DNA of 37,337 nt from an uncultured Bacteroidota bacterium (GCA_902619855.1 CACNGE010000015.1:1-37337), one strand, 5' to 3'. Shown: positions 1 through 9,706, counted from the first letter of the stretch. A program made the numbers and translations. Notes: generated by a model not told the origin, from the letters alone.

Positions 1-178
1 ATTCATTATTATCAACTACACCAAAGATTGCATTTGACCCGTGAATAGATTGATTTGTCCAGAAAGTAAATCCATTATTAGATGTCTTCTCAAGCTCTCC
101 ATTTTGTATAGGTAGCCCCTGCGTAAATGAACTCATCGTACATAGGGTAATCGAAATGAATGCAATAAAAAATTTCAT
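1..178 (-). CDS. Secreted protein, 5' end only (possible CBM4/9-like N-terminus)
   Basis: An open frame begins at ATG 178 on the minus strand and runs off the window edge without a stop, giving 59 residues. It starts with a clear signal peptide (MKFFIAFISI, cleavage probably near residue 20) followed by a segment containing NGELEKTSNNGFTFW. An 'NG-x-x-E ... G-x-x-x-W' pattern just after the signal is common at the start of CBM4/9-type beta-sandwich domains in secreted glycan enzymes. The gene is divergent from the GH43 at 207, with only a short shared upstream region. Position at the edge of a xylan locus suggests a further secreted carbohydrate-active or binding protein, but the catalytic part is outside the window. 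The frame and signal peptide are seen; the CBM reading is a weak inference. Confidence 0.7.
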   Translation of the reverse strand, partial: MKFFIAFISITLCTMSSFTQGLPIQNGELEKTSNNGFTFWTNQSIHGSNAIFGVVDNNE

Positions 179-206
179 TTTTCTATATTAGGGCTAAAAT
201 TTATCA

Positions 207-1901
207 TTGAATAATACATTAAATTCATTCAATAACACCTTTTATTCATACTTGCAAAAAATCATCTTAATTGTTGCTATCACCTCTTTGCACGCGCAAA
301 CTTTTAAAAATCCAATTTTAGCAGGGGGGTATCCCGATCCGTCGATATGCAGGGTTGGAGATGAATTTTTTATGGTCAACTCATCATTTGAGTATTTTCC
401 TGCATTACCAATTCACAAAAGCAAAGATCTAGTGAACTGGGAATTGGTAGGTCATGGCTTAAATCGATTTGAACAAGTTTCAGGTCAAATAAATTTAATT
501 GATGTGCAGTCGAATGGCGGGATACACGCGCCTACCATCCGTTTTCATAATGGAAAGTATTATATCATTACAACTAATGTTTATTACGATGAAATAAAAC
601 AACGAGCAACCGCTACCAACTTTATCATTACATCCCCAAAACCGGAAGGACCATGGTCAAATCCAATTGTCATTAGAGGGGCACCTGGCATAGATCCTGA
701 TATCTTTTTTGACGATGATGGCAGGCTTTGGTATGCAGGAAATCATCAACCATTTGATCCATCTTTTTCTGGTGAAACAGAAATATGGATACAAGAATTA
801 AATCCAAATAATTTTCAACTTATCGGTCAGCGTTTTTTTGCTTGGAGGGGTGCATGTGGAGGAGTTTGGGCAGAGGGACCTCATATATATAAAAAAGATG
901 GCAACTATTATTTATTAATCGCCGAAGGAGGCACTTCTTTTAATCACTCTATCATGGTAGCTGTGAGTGATAAAATCACAGGACCTTACACAGCAAATGA
1001 GCGTAATCCCATTTTTAGCTCAAGGCATTTATCTTATGACAACTGGGTACATAGTACTGGGCATGGTGATTTAGTTGAACTTGAGGATGGTAGATGGTAT
1101 ATTGTTATGCTTGGAGTTCGAGGAGATGTGAGGCGTAAGTCAAATATGGGACGAGAAACTTTTATTGCTCCTGTTTCTTGGGAAAGAGAGCCCTATGATT
1201 GGAAAGAAAGAAAAATAGTATGGCCTGTAATTGCTCCTCAGTCTGGAAAGATTCTGAAAAATAATCCGGTTATTTTTAGTGAAAGCATCCAAAACAGAGA
1301 GACTTTTTATGTTGATGACTTCAATGAAACAAATTTAGGTCTTGCATGGAACCACAGACGAGTGCCAATGCAAAATATGTTTGATTTGGTAAGCAATCCT
1401 GGTTCTTTAAGAGTTTACACCAATCCTAACAAATTGCAAGAGAGAAAACGCGCAAATTTTATTGGAATCAAGCAAACTGAAAGTGATTTCAGTTTTGAAG
1501 CGAAAATGAATTTTTTTCCCTCAAGCGACAGTGACGAGTCAGGCATTGCTATCGTACAAAAAGACAATAATTTTTTGAGCCTTACGATCAAGCAGCTTAA
1601 TGAAGATATTTTTCTTGAGCTAAAACTTATGAATAATGTAGAAACAAGTATTGCCTCAAAAATAATTGACTATAAATCTACACTGCCAATTCAGTTAAAA
1701 ATAAAATCATATCAAAATAATTATCGATTTTATTATTCTCTAAAAAATGACGATTTCCAGTTGTTTGCAGAAACAGCTGTAGATCATTTGTTGAGTTATG
1801 GATATACCGGTGCACATATTGGTTTGTATACGACGAGCAATGGGCAAATGAGCACTGGATATGCTGACTTTGATTGGGTTGAATATAGATCTGTAAAATA
1901 A
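207..1901 (+). CDS. GH43 beta-xylosidase / alpha-L-arabinofuranosidase with C-terminal beta-sandwich
   Basis: Secreted glycoside hydrolase family 43 enzyme expected to release xylose or arabinose from xylo-oligosaccharides. Numbering from TTG 207, the five-bladed propeller spans about 33-340. The three GH43 carboxylates are visible: Asp44 in GGYPDPS (base), Asp163 in GIDPDIFFDDDG (pKa modulator) and Glu223 in WAEGPH (acid). Residues about 350-564 form a concanavalin-like C-terminal domain, as in the subfamily 10-12 group, to which VNSSFEYFPALPI also points. No ATG precedes the signal peptide. TTG 207 has an A-rich stretch upstream, while TTG 252 would give a tighter signal peptide (MQKIILIVAITSLHAQ), so the start is uncertain. 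The stop overlaps the ATG of the downstream esterase by one base, so the two are probably co-translated. Substrate (xyloside or arabinoside) cannot be settled from motifs. Confidence 0.93.
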   Translation: MNNTLNSFNNTFYSYLQKIILIVAITSLHAQTFKNPILAGGYPDPSICRVGDEFFMVNSSFEYFPALPIHKSKDLVNWELVGHGLNRFEQVSGQINLIDVQSNGGIHAPTIRFHNGKYYIITTNVYYDEIKQRATATNFIITSPKPEGPWSNPIVIRGAPGIDPDIFFDDDGRLWYAGNHQPFDPSFSGETEIWIQELNPNNFQLIGQRFFAWRGACGGVWAEGPHIYKKDGNYYLLIAEGGTSFNHSIMVAVSDKITGPYTANERNPIFSSRHLSYDNWVHSTGHGDLVELEDGRWYIVMLGVRGDVRRKSNMGRETFIAPVSWEREPYDWKERKIVWPVIAPQSGKILKNNPVIFSESIQNRETFYVDDFNETNLGLAWNHRRVPMQNMFDLVSNPGSLRVYTNPNKLQERKRANFIGIKQTESDFSFEAKMNFFPSSDSDESGIAIVQKDNNFLSLTIKQLNEDIFLELKLMNNVETSIASKIIDYKSTLPIQLKIKSYQNNYRFYYSLKNDDFQLFAETAVDHLLSYGYTGAHIGLYTTSNGQMSTGYADFDWVEYRSVK

Positions 1902-2752
1902 TGAAAACCAAACTATTGTATGTCATTTTGTTGTTCGGTGTATTATCATGCAAACAATCTGAAATCAACTCCCAATCACTGGAAGATAAAATTCTTACAT
2001 CAAAAACAATTTTATTCGAGCAACAAATTGATGGTAATATGATTAGTCGTCCTGTAATCATTGAAACCTCTGCAGACACTGATCATCTAAAACTATATCC
2101 CATTGTGATTGCTTTCCATGGCAGAGGGGGCTCAAACACAAATTGGGTACAGCCCCTTTATAAATTCACAAATTCGGGTGCGTTTATTGGCGTTTATCCA
2201 CAAGGATATCTCAATTCATGGAATTTAGGTCAAGAACCCTCTACTACAGATGACATTGCATTTATTTCCAACATTATAGACACTTTGCTCTCCTATTCAA
2301 ATGTAGATGAGAATAAGATTTTTGCAGTGGGGAATTCCAATGGCTCAGGTATTGTGAATGTGATGGGAGGTGTCAACAAAAGGTTAAAAGCAATTGCACC
2401 CATCGCATCACAGTTGACTGAGCGAACAGAAATAAAGTCAAACGCAATTCCTTTATCAATTTTTCAGGTAAATGGCGACCAAGATTTATTAATTCCAATT
2501 GACGGAGGATTGAAACTTGGGCATCCGTTTTTGAGTGCCTCTGATAGCGCAAAAAAGTGGGCTAATAATTTTAATTGTAACCAAAATATAGTTGTTGAGG
2601 AAACTGAACAAATAATTTTATACACATATTCTGATTGTGACGATAATGTAGTTGTGAAATTCCTGGTCGTTAAGGGAGCTGGACATAATATTGCTAGGGA
2701 ATATTCATCGCTATGGAATGATGTTTGGGATTTTTTCAGCTCACTTGACTAA
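1901..2752 (+). CDS. CE1/LpqC-like secreted esterase (acetylxylan or feruloyl esterase), lipoprotein
   Basis: Alpha/beta hydrolase of the polyhydroxybutyrate-depolymerase/LpqC type, close to carbohydrate esterase family 1; probable role is removal of acetyl or feruloyl groups from xylan. The N-terminus ends in VLSC (Cys17), a plausible lipobox, so it is likely a membrane-anchored lipoprotein. The oxyanion region AFHGRGGS is at 71-78. The nucleophile elbow is GNSNG with Ser146, the acid is probably Asp195 in NGDQDLL, and the His is 262 in GAGHN, so the triad is complete. At 283 residues it is normal size for a single domain. It overlaps the GH43 stop by 1 nt (TAATG), which suggests translational coupling and joint action on substituted xylo-oligosaccharides. 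Acetyl versus feruloyl specificity cannot be read here; a marine sulfated xylan makes acetyl more likely (inference). Confidence 0.85.
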   Translation: MKTKLLYVILLFGVLSCKQSEINSQSLEDKILTSKTILFEQQIDGNMISRPVIIETSADTDHLKLYPIVIAFHGRGGSNTNWVQPLYKFTNSGAFIGVYPQGYLNSWNLGQEPSTTDDIAFISNIIDTLLSYSNVDENKIFAVGNSNGSGIVNVMGGVNKRLKAIAPIASQLTERTEIKSNAIPLSIFQVNGDQDLLIPIDGGLKLGHPFLSASDSAKKWANNFNCNQNIVVEETEQIILYTYSDCDDNVVVKFLVVKGAGHNIAREYSSLWNDVWDFFSSLD

Positions 2753-2811
2753 AATCACATTTCATTATAAATTATGACTAATAACTTCTACTTCAGCAGT
2801 AAAGCTTTTGA

Positions 2812-2819
2812 TAGTTTTG
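2812..2819 (+). promoter_or_regulatory. Candidate Bacteroidota -7 box upstream of GH10
   Basis: TAGTTTTG matches the Bacteroidota -7 consensus TAnnTTTG exactly and lies 21 nt before the ATG at 2841, in the 88-nt gap after the esterase. I see no good TTG at the expected -33 distance, so this is only a half-supported promoter, with a very short leader if real. Confidence 0.35.
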
Positions 2820-2840
2820 TGTTAAAATAAACACTAATTT

Positions 2841-4208
2841 ATGAATAAAGCCCGCCTATTAATTGTAATATTTTTGATTTGCTTTGTTGTAAAATCTCAA
2901 CAATATCATGTGCATGTTCCATGGAAATTGGAAGGTGCTAATGAACGTATCGATACATATCGAAAAGGGAAGGCTAAACTCCTTTTTGTTTTGGATGATC
3001 AGAAGAGTGAATCTGCGAATTTGAACCTCGAATTAGCAAATCATGCATTTAACTTTGGCGTTTCAATGACTCAAGAGGGACCCTTTGAAGGAACAGCATA
3101 TCAAGACATATACAGGCAAAGAGTTTCAGAGGTTTTTAATTTCGTTACTTTAGGTTTTTATTGGGGCGCTAGAGATGAAAAAAGAGGTCTCAGTGGTTTT
3201 AATAAGAGGATGGATGATAAAATAGCTTGGGCGGTCAGAAACAAAATGAAAATTAAAGGTCACCCTTTACTTTGGCATGAATCACTTCCAAAATGGGTCA
3301 TTAACAACAATAATCCTGAGGAGCTAGAAAAAATTATATATAAGCGAATTAAAGACTTGATCCTTACATACCCAGAAATTAAATATTGGGATGTATACAA
3401 TGAGGCTGTTGCACCTTTCAAGGATCATGTAACCCCAAGTGGTGTCACTCGATGGATAAAACACAGGGGTGGGATTTACCCTGCAATGCTCGAATTATAT
3501 AATTTTGTGAATGAAGTCGATTCGTCTAAGATATACACCAATAACCATTATCACCCTAAAGACCCCGAATTTTTTAAGTTGAATGAATTTTTTATTGAGA
3601 AAGGAGTTGGTTATCAGGCGATTGGAATGCAAGCGCATATGCAAACGATTGACAACGTACTAGATGAGCAGGAACTCATAGATCTGATACATTCATTTGA
3701 CCCTCTTGGCAAAGAAATACAATTTACAGAGGTTACTGTTACGAGTTCTAAGCTTTTTAATGACTGGAAAGATCATCAAGTTTTTTTGAAAAAAAGAGAA
3801 GAGTCTAGAATGAAAGGTAAACAATTGACGTTGCCAAGCCTCGAAGAAAGAGAGAACTATCAAGCTGCATACATCAAAGACTTATATACGCTTTTATTTA
3901 GCAAGCCAAGTGTGAGCTCTGTGACAATGTGGAATTTGACAGATCGAAATGCTTGGAGAGGACATGCGGGTGGTATTTTGGATCAAGAATTGCAACCTAA
4001 AAAAGCATTTTACACCCTAAAAACCTTAATTAAAGAAACTTGGACTACAACTATTGAAAAAGATATCAATTTCAACGAAGAGTTTCATTTTACAGGTTTT
4101 TATGGTCAATACAATGGAACCATTACAGTTAGTAACAAACTCTATAAATTTTCTTTTGATCATAAAAAAGAATATGATGGTGTGATCAAAATTAAACTTC
4201 AGAAGTAA
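2841..4208 (+). CDS. GH10 endo-beta-1,4-xylanase with N- and C-terminal accessory strands
   Basis: Secreted family 10 xylanase that would cleave internal beta-1,4-xylosidic bonds. The signal peptide covers residues 1-19. A beta-rich lead-in (about 25-75, DTYRKGKAKLLF and NHAFNFGV) precedes the (beta/alpha)8 barrel; this resembles the 'RKGDA...H-x-F-x-FG' prefix seen in some environmental GH10 proteins. Active-site landmarks are GHPLLWHESLPKW (140-152), acid/base Glu188 in WDVYNEA and nucleophile Glu297 in IQFTEVTV. The C-terminal 60 residues (HFTGFYGQYNGTITV) look like a small extra beta-domain. Both catalytic glutamates are present, so it should be active. It follows the esterase after a gap with a possible promoter and ends 3 nt from the convergent minus-strand gene, with no obvious terminator between. 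Confidence 0.93.
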   Translation: MNKARLLIVIFLICFVVKSQQYHVHVPWKLEGANERIDTYRKGKAKLLFVLDDQKSESANLNLELANHAFNFGVSMTQEGPFEGTAYQDIYRQRVSEVFNFVTLGFYWGARDEKRGLSGFNKRMDDKIAWAVRNKMKIKGHPLLWHESLPKWVINNNNPEELEKIIYKRIKDLILTYPEIKYWDVYNEAVAPFKDHVTPSGVTRWIKHRGGIYPAMLELYNFVNEVDSSKIYTNNHYHPKDPEFFKLNEFFIEKGVGYQAIGMQAHMQTIDNVLDEQELIDLIHSFDPLGKEIQFTEVTVTSSKLFNDWKDHQVFLKKREESRMKGKQLTLPSLEERENYQAAYIKDLYTLLFSKPSVSSVTMWNLTDRNAWRGHAGGILDQELQPKKAFYTLKTLIKETWTTTIEKDINFNEEFHFTGFYGQYNGTITVSNKLYKFSFDHKKEYDGVIKIKLQK

Positions 4209-4211
4209 GTT

Positions 4212-5432
4212 TTAATTTCTAATGTTAGCATACTTGAACTGATCTTCCAAGGAAACTCCATAAATTCCCTCAAGCTCCTCTATATTTTTGCGATAAAATT
4301 TTGTCTCAGGTGGCATACTCAACGATTTCCAAAATGCTTCGTCATAATTTGGCGCATAATTTGACATATCCAAATTCGAAACACTCTCCCCGGTCTGAAA
4401 CAAAGATTTATTTTCAACCAAATCAAGGACATAAACTTCATGTCGATAAGCAATCGGAATGTAAAGAGGAGGTGTTTTTGATGCACTTATCATTGCACGT
4501 CTTATGTTTTCGGTAAGCTTTGATGCACCTTTCCATTCTCTTTGGTGATAGCTTAAGTAAAGTTTATCAGCTTTATTGTTCTTATATATGTAGGTAGCAG
4601 TTAATGATTTACCAACTTTAGGTTTCTTCTGCATTTCTAGTCTAAAAATTTTAGAACTGTCTAGTCCAATATATAACTTAATAGTTTCCTGTCCATCAAT
4701 AACCCCTTGAACAATGATTACATCCTCGTCATCGTATGTGCTGTCCCCAATCGTGTCCCATTTATAGGATTTTACATTTATTCCTTTGCGTAAAGGATTG
4801 TTGTATTCCATATATTTTAAGGCATGTAATTTTTGCTCATTCTTAACAAATCTATAATCTGCTGATGTTCTTGTGTTTTCAATCGAAAATTTATTTAGAA
4901 TGGAGCTTGGCCCTCGATCAATCGCCTTTATGTTTTGCTCGATTAGAAACCTGCAAGTATTATCCTCTACAGACCAACGTCTATAAAGTAAATCCAACTC
5001 ATGGTTTTTGTTCAGAGTGTTTTCTTTCAATTTTTTTAAGGCCTTTCGAACATTAAATGAGGTTGAATTTACAACCACTTCATTCAATGATGTTGTCTTT
5101 TCTTCCAGAATAAAAACCATTTTTTTATTTTTCACGATTTCTGATATAGGCAATTTGTAGGTAGAAAAACCAAGCGATGAAATACTCAATGTGTCTTTCA
5201 ATTCAGCATCTGAAATTTGAAAATAAAAAGTTCCATCTTCTGTTGAAGTGGTTCCTATATTTTTAGACACAATACCAATCGCTGCAAAGGGAATTTCATA
5301 GCCAGTGTCATCAATCACCTTACCCGAAACAGGAATATTCTTTTGTGCGTTCAAGGAGAGTGACATAAAAATCAATAAGGAGATGAATGCTAAAAAATAC
5401 CCATTCATTTCTCTAAGATACTTTTTGTTCAT
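4212..5432 (-). CDS. Secreted CarboxypepD_reg-like protein coupled to the HTCS sensor, function unknown
   Basis: A 406-residue protein with a signal peptide (to about residue 30, SLNAQ) and then a carboxypeptidase-D regulatory-like Ig fold of the kind at the N-terminus of SusC proteins: VSGKVIDDTGYEIPFAAIGI ... TEDGTFYF ... ISSLGFSTY. This is followed by LNEVVV and a roughly 270-residue region of mixed alpha/beta character that I do not recognise, beginning NVRKALKKLKEN. No catalytic motif stands out. The start ATG overlaps the stop of the HTCS by 4 nt, so it is translated with the sensor. That strict coupling suggests a partner role in sensing, envelope anchoring or stress linked to the PUL; this is inference. 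An alternative start is Met9. Similar proteins occur widely in Flavobacteriia as uncharacterised envelope proteins. Confidence 0.85.
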   Translation of the reverse strand: MNKKYLREMNGYFLAFISLLIFMSLSLNAQKNIPVSGKVIDDTGYEIPFAAIGIVSKNIGTTSTEDGTFYFQISDAELKDTLSISSLGFSTYKLPISEIVKNKKMVFILEEKTTSLNEVVVNSTSFNVRKALKKLKENTLNKNHELDLLYRRWSVEDNTCRFLIEQNIKAIDRGPSSILNKFSIENTRTSADYRFVKNEQKLHALKYMEYNNPLRKGINVKSYKWDTIGDSTYDDEDVIIVQGVIDGQETIKLYIGLDSSKIFRLEMQKKPKVGKSLTATYIYKNNKADKLYLSYHQREWKGASKLTENIRRAMISASKTPPLYIPIAYRHEVYVLDLVENKSLFQTGESVSNLDMSNYAPNYDEAFWKSLSMPPETKFYRKNIEELEGIYGVSLEDQFKYANIRN

Positions 5433-8400
5433 TTTACAATAAATAATTCTTTTTTCTCCTTGTTTAGTAATCTATATTCTTTAGGAATCAACCCTGTATA
5501 TTCTTTAAATCTTTTGGTATAATAAGATGGTGATGAAAAACCAACCTTATAGCATATTTCTCCAATGGTCATCTCAGTTATTTCTAAAAGTTCTTTTGAC
5601 TTTTCCAACCTCATCTTGCGAATAATTTCATTAGCAGATTTCCCAGTCAATTCTTTAATTTTCCGATATAATTTACTTCGGCTAAGAGCAAGTTCATCAG
5701 CGATATCTTGAACACATAAATCCTCTTTCGATAGGTTTTCGTTTATGATATGAATGACATCTGCAAGAATTTTTTTGTTACCCCCTGTCGCATTTATTTC
5801 CAAGTCCAGACTATTAAAATAGGTCTCATAAAATCTTTCTTTTGACTTAATGAGTTGCAGTAAATGGGTTTTCAAAAGATCAATACTAAATGGCTTTTTA
5901 AGATAAATATCAGCCCCTGAATCGATTCCATGTATTCTGTCACTCTCTCCTACTTTTGCTGTCAGCATAACGACAGGAATATTCATTGTAGATTTTTCAG
6001 ACTTCAATAACCTTGTCATTTGGAAGCCATCCATTTCTGGCATCATTACATCGGCAATAATAATATCTGGTTTGTTTTTCCTAGCTATTTCTAAACCATT
6101 TTTTCCATTAGGCGCCTCAATAACTTTGTACAAACTTTTTAATTCAAATTTCAGATACTCGCGCAATTCCATATTGTCTTCAACGATTAATATTGTGTTG
6201 CGTTCAGAAAGTTTTGTTTTTACTAAAGGTTGTTCTTCAGCAGAGCTTTTCAAATTTTTCGATTGTAATTGTGATAATTTTTTACCGTTAACAAGCTGTT
6301 GATTTTCATAAAATTGAATTTTAGTATCAGGGATGAATACTTTGAAAGATGTTCCAATACCCTGTTCACTTTTCACTACAATTTTACCCTTGTGATAATC
6401 GACAAATTTCTTGACAACTTCTAAGCCAATCCCTGTGCCACTGTAATACAGTTCATTATTTTCTTCACCCTGATAAAAACGATCGAAGATATTTTTCAAG
6501 TTTTTTTTGTTGATACCTATGCCTGTATCGGTAATGTCAAATTCGAATCCACTTTGCGCATTATTCTCATCAATTAATGGGAACACTATCCCTTGATTGT
6601 GATATGATACTTTGACTCTTATTTTCCCGTTTTCTCTTGTTGCCTTAAAAGCATTAGACAATAAATTAAAAAGAATTTTATCAAACATGGATATGTCAAC
6701 CATTAGCTGTTTTGGTAGTGATTCTTCATAATCAATTTGAAAATCAATATTTCGAAAATTAGCTTCTTCAATAAAGTTAGAGGAAATGTTTGTCATGATT
6801 TTCACCAAATCAACTTCTTGAATTTTAACTTTAAGCTCACTAAACTCCATTTTTCTAAAATCCATGAGTTCATCAATAAGACGCTTTAATCTCTTTGTAT
6901 TGCGATGTATGATTTTATGCTTATCAACAATTTCGCTCGGAAGATTGGTAATGTGCTTATCTCTGATTAAAGACTCTAAAGGGTTCAAAATTAGTGTCAA
7001 AGGAGTTCTAAATTCATGCGATATATTGGTAAAGAATTGAATTTTCTTAGTATTCAATTCTTCATTTTGTTTCCGCTGACCTCGTTCAAGATCTGCCTTT
7101 CTTTTTTCAGTAATTCTGAGGATAATTAATCTATAGATGTAATATCCTAGCGAAATAAAAGTGATAACATATAAAATCTTTGCCCACCAACTAAGCCACC
7201 AAGGTGAGAGTACTTTTATAAAAATTGTTTTTGGTTTATTAGTCCAATAGCCGTCATTATTGGCAGCTTTAAGCCTAAAGACATAGTTTCCAGGCTTGAT
7301 ATTAGTATAATTTGCTGATCGTTGTTGTCCAACATAGTTCCAATCATCATCCAAACCATCAAGCATATAAGCATAGCTGTTTTTTTCAGATCGGGTATGA
7401 CTAACCCCGATATAGTCGATTGAGAACGATGATTGATTGTGTTTTAGGATTAGGGTGTCTAATTGATTGAGTGCTTTTTTGAGAGGGGAATTCTTTGAAA
7501 CACCTACTTCATTATTTGAAATTTTAAGCTTTTGAAATGTAATCTTCGGTAAACTTTCATTTTTGGGAATTTCTGCAGGGTTAAAGAAATTTATCCCCCC
7601 AATTGTTCCAAAATAAAGTATGTTTTGCTCATTGTAGAATGAATTCCGATTAATATTATTGTTCAACAATCCATCACTTCTGTCAAAAACTCTGTATTTA
7701 TCTGTATCACTATTATATCGGATTAAACCATTATCTGTTCCTAACCAAAATGATCCATCATAGGTTTGTGTGATTGCATTAATGGACATATTTCTAATTT
7801 CTTTTCCCTCTCCATGCCAAGTGATTTTGTCTTCATTTGGCGAGTAACTAAGCAAGCCATAGCCATCTGTTCCAATCCATATTTTATTATTTATGTCTTC
7901 ATAAATTGAAAAAACAATCAAATTAGAACCAGAATTCTTGATCACACTTTCAATTTTTTCATTGATTGAGGTAATAAATTTTGTTTTTGATTTATACCTA
8001 AAAAGACCTTTACGTGTTCCAAGCCATACGTTGTCGTATGTATCTACAATTATCTTTCTAATATTCCCTTTATCAAGTTCAAGGTCAATAAACTGGTCAT
8101 CATTATAATGGGTCAATTTCTCAGCCTTTAAATCATAGGAATGTAAGCCACCTAAAAAAGTACCAATCCAAACTACTCCATTTGAATCTTCCGAAAAACT
8201 AACAACCCTGTTTGAAGTTAATTTATGCGGAGCAGAATCTGTGTTGATATTGATAAAATTCTTCCTCCCTTTTTTTAATACATATAATCCATTATACCAC
8301 GAAGCAATCCATATATTTTGTTGGCTATCAATAAATAAAGAAGTGATGTCAAGACTACTTAGGCCCTTTGCAATTTTATTTTTAGGGTCGTTTAGATGGA

Positions 8401-9562
8401 TATATTCATCATTGGATGAGTCATAAATAAACACACCATTATCCACAGAGCTAAACCACAATCGATCTTGTTTGTCTTTAATAATTGATGAAATAGATAA
8501 TGGAAAAGCACTTATATCACTTTCTACATTGTTTTGTAAAAAATTAAATTTAAAGTGATTGGGATCAAACTTGACAATACCTTGGTCATAAGAACCTAAC
8601 CAAATACGATTTTTTGCATCACATAAAATAGACCAAATGGAGTTGGACTGAATACCGAATGCATTCCCCTTTTCTTTTAAATACCTTTTTAATACTTTGC
8701 CATCATACGATACAAAAAATAACCCATCGTTTTCAGTCCCCATTATCATATATTCGTTATTATATTCTTGTACTGAAAAAATCCTTTTTGATGTAATTTT
8801 ATAATGCTCTAATTCAAAGTTATTTGCGCTTCCTTGAAAAACCTTAAAGAGACCATCTTCTGCTGTTCCGATCCAAATATTTCCAAAACGATCGTTTGCA
8901 AGACTGATCACTTCAACATTGCTTAAATCGTATCTTTTTGAAAGTTGATATGAAGCTCGATTCAGTTTTTGTGTATTTCTATCAACAATAAATACACCAT
9001 AATTCGATCCAACCCAGACACGATTCAATTGGTCAACAATGACATCATTAATAAGAAGTCCATTCTCATCAATCGACTCAGGAATCCTAATTTTATCAAA
9101 AGTTTTATTGTTTGTATTGAAAAAATATAAACCTCTTTGATGTGTTCCTACGACAAGAATGTCTTTATCTATTAGGCAAAGAGCATGAAAAGAAGTGCTT
9201 TCTGATACTGGATTAAATAATGTAAAAGACTCGTCAGTAGGATTAAATAAATTAATACCGTTTTGAGTAGCAATCCAAAGGCCTTGATTTTTTTTGTAAA
9301 CCAAATCATGAATTGTAGAGTTCGAAATAGAGGATGTAGAAAATCTATCATGCCTGTAAGTCTCAATACTCAACCCATCATAACGCATCAAACCTCCACC
9401 ATAGGTTCCAATCCACATATAATCATTGGAATCGGTTATAATACTAGTTATGGCACGATTCCCTATATCTGGGTTTGTCTTTACAAATAAAAATGAAGGT
9501 TCTTGCGCATGAACTTGAGCAAAAAAGACTGTGGATATAGTAAATAAAACAATTGGAATCAT
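5429..9562 (-). CDS. Hybrid two-component system sensor-regulator (HTCS)
   Basis: Full-length 1377-residue one-protein two-component regulator, the usual local transcription switch of Bacteroidota PULs. Order of parts: signal peptide 1-20; periplasmic double propeller of Reg_prop repeats about 30-665 (recurrent W-I/L-G-T-x-x-x-G-L units); Y_Y_Y domain about 710-785; transmembrane segment about 790-815; HisKA with His849 in NISHEFRTP; HATPase with Asn970 in NLLSNAFKAT and DTGIGI/GTGIGL boxes; receiver domain 1122-1240 with phospho-acceptor Asp1171 in ADVMMPEMDG and Lys1222; AraC-type helix-turn-helix about 1275-1370. All key residues are intact. The periplasmic part would bind xylo-oligosaccharides, perhaps sulfated, and the AraC domain would activate the PUL. 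It is divergent from the sulfatase at 9707 and overlaps the downstream CarboxypepD_reg gene by 4 nt. Confidence 0.97.
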   Translation of the reverse strand: MIPIVLFTISTVFFAQVHAQEPSFLFVKTNPDIGNRAITSIITDSNDYMWIGTYGGGLMRYDGLSIETYRHDRFSTSSISNSTIHDLVYKKNQGLWIATQNGINLFNPTDESFTLFNPVSESTSFHALCLIDKDILVVGTHQRGLYFFNTNNKTFDKIRIPESIDENGLLINDVIVDQLNRVWVGSNYGVFIVDRNTQKLNRASYQLSKRYDLSNVEVISLANDRFGNIWIGTAEDGLFKVFQGSANNFELEHYKITSKRIFSVQEYNNEYMIMGTENDGLFFVSYDGKVLKRYLKEKGNAFGIQSNSIWSILCDAKNRIWLGSYDQGIVKFDPNHFKFNFLQNNVESDISAFPLSISSIIKDKQDRLWFSSVDNGVFIYDSSNDEYIHLNDPKNKIAKGLSSLDITSLFIDSQQNIWIASWYNGLYVLKKGRKNFININTDSAPHKLTSNRVVSFSEDSNGVVWIGTFLGGLHSYDLKAEKLTHYNDDQFIDLELDKGNIRKIIVDTYDNVWLGTRKGLFRYKSKTKFITSINEKIESVIKNSGSNLIVFSIYEDINNKIWIGTDGYGLLSYSPNEDKITWHGEGKEIRNMSINAITQTYDGSFWLGTDNGLIRYNSDTDKYRVFDRSDGLLNNNINRNSFYNEQNILYFGTIGGINFFNPAEIPKNESLPKITFQKLKISNNEVGVSKNSPLKKALNQLDTLILKHNQSSFSIDYIGVSHTRSEKNSYAYMLDGLDDDWNYVGQQRSANYTNIKPGNYVFRLKAANNDGYWTNKPKTIFIKVLSPWWLSWWAKILYVITFISLGYYIYRLIILRITEKRKADLERGQRKQNEELNTKKIQFFTNISHEFRTPLTLILNPLESLIRDKHITNLPSEIVDKHKIIHRNTKRLKRLIDELMDFRKMEFSELKVKIQEVDLVKIMTNISSNFIEEANFRNIDFQIDYEESLPKQLMVDISMFDKILFNLLSNAFKATRENGKIRVKVSYHNQGIVFPLIDENNAQSGFEFDITDTGIGINKKNLKNIFDRFYQGEENNELYYSGTGIGLEVVKKFVDYHKGKIVVKSEQGIGTSFKVFIPDTKIQFYENQQLVNGKKLSQLQSKNLKSSAEEQPLVKTKLSERNTILIVEDNMELREYLKFELKSLYKVIEAPNGKNGLEIARKNKPDIIIADVMMPEMDGFQMTRLLKSEKSTMNIPVVMLTAKVGESDRIHGIDSGADIYLKKPFSIDLLKTHLLQLIKSKERFYETYFNSLDLEINATGGNKKILADVIHIINENLSKEDLCVQDIADELALSRSKLYRKIKELTGKSANEIIRKMRLEKSKELLEITEMTIGEICYKVGFSSPSYYTKRFKEYTGLIPKEYRLLNKEKKELFIVK

Positions 9563-9586
9563 AAGGTAAATCTACTATAAAAATTG

Positions 9587-9602
9587 AATCAAAACTTTGA
9601 TT
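9587..9602. promoter_or_regulatory. Inverted repeat in the HTCS/sulfatase divergent region
   Basis: AATCAAA-AC-TTTGATT is a perfect 7+7 inverted repeat with a 2-nt spacer, 25 nt upstream of the HTCS start in the 144-nt divergent intergenic region. It could be an operator or part of an autoregulatory site, or chance in AT-rich DNA. Near-consensus -7 boxes (seven of eight bases) occur on both strands in this gap, but no perfect promoter does. Confidence 0.3.
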
Positions 9603-9706
9603 GTAATATATTATTTTAAATAAGCTATGAAATAAAAGTTATAATTTAAACAAAATGATGAATTAAAATTACTATGTTTAATCAATAATAAAAAATAAAT
9701 CTGCGG

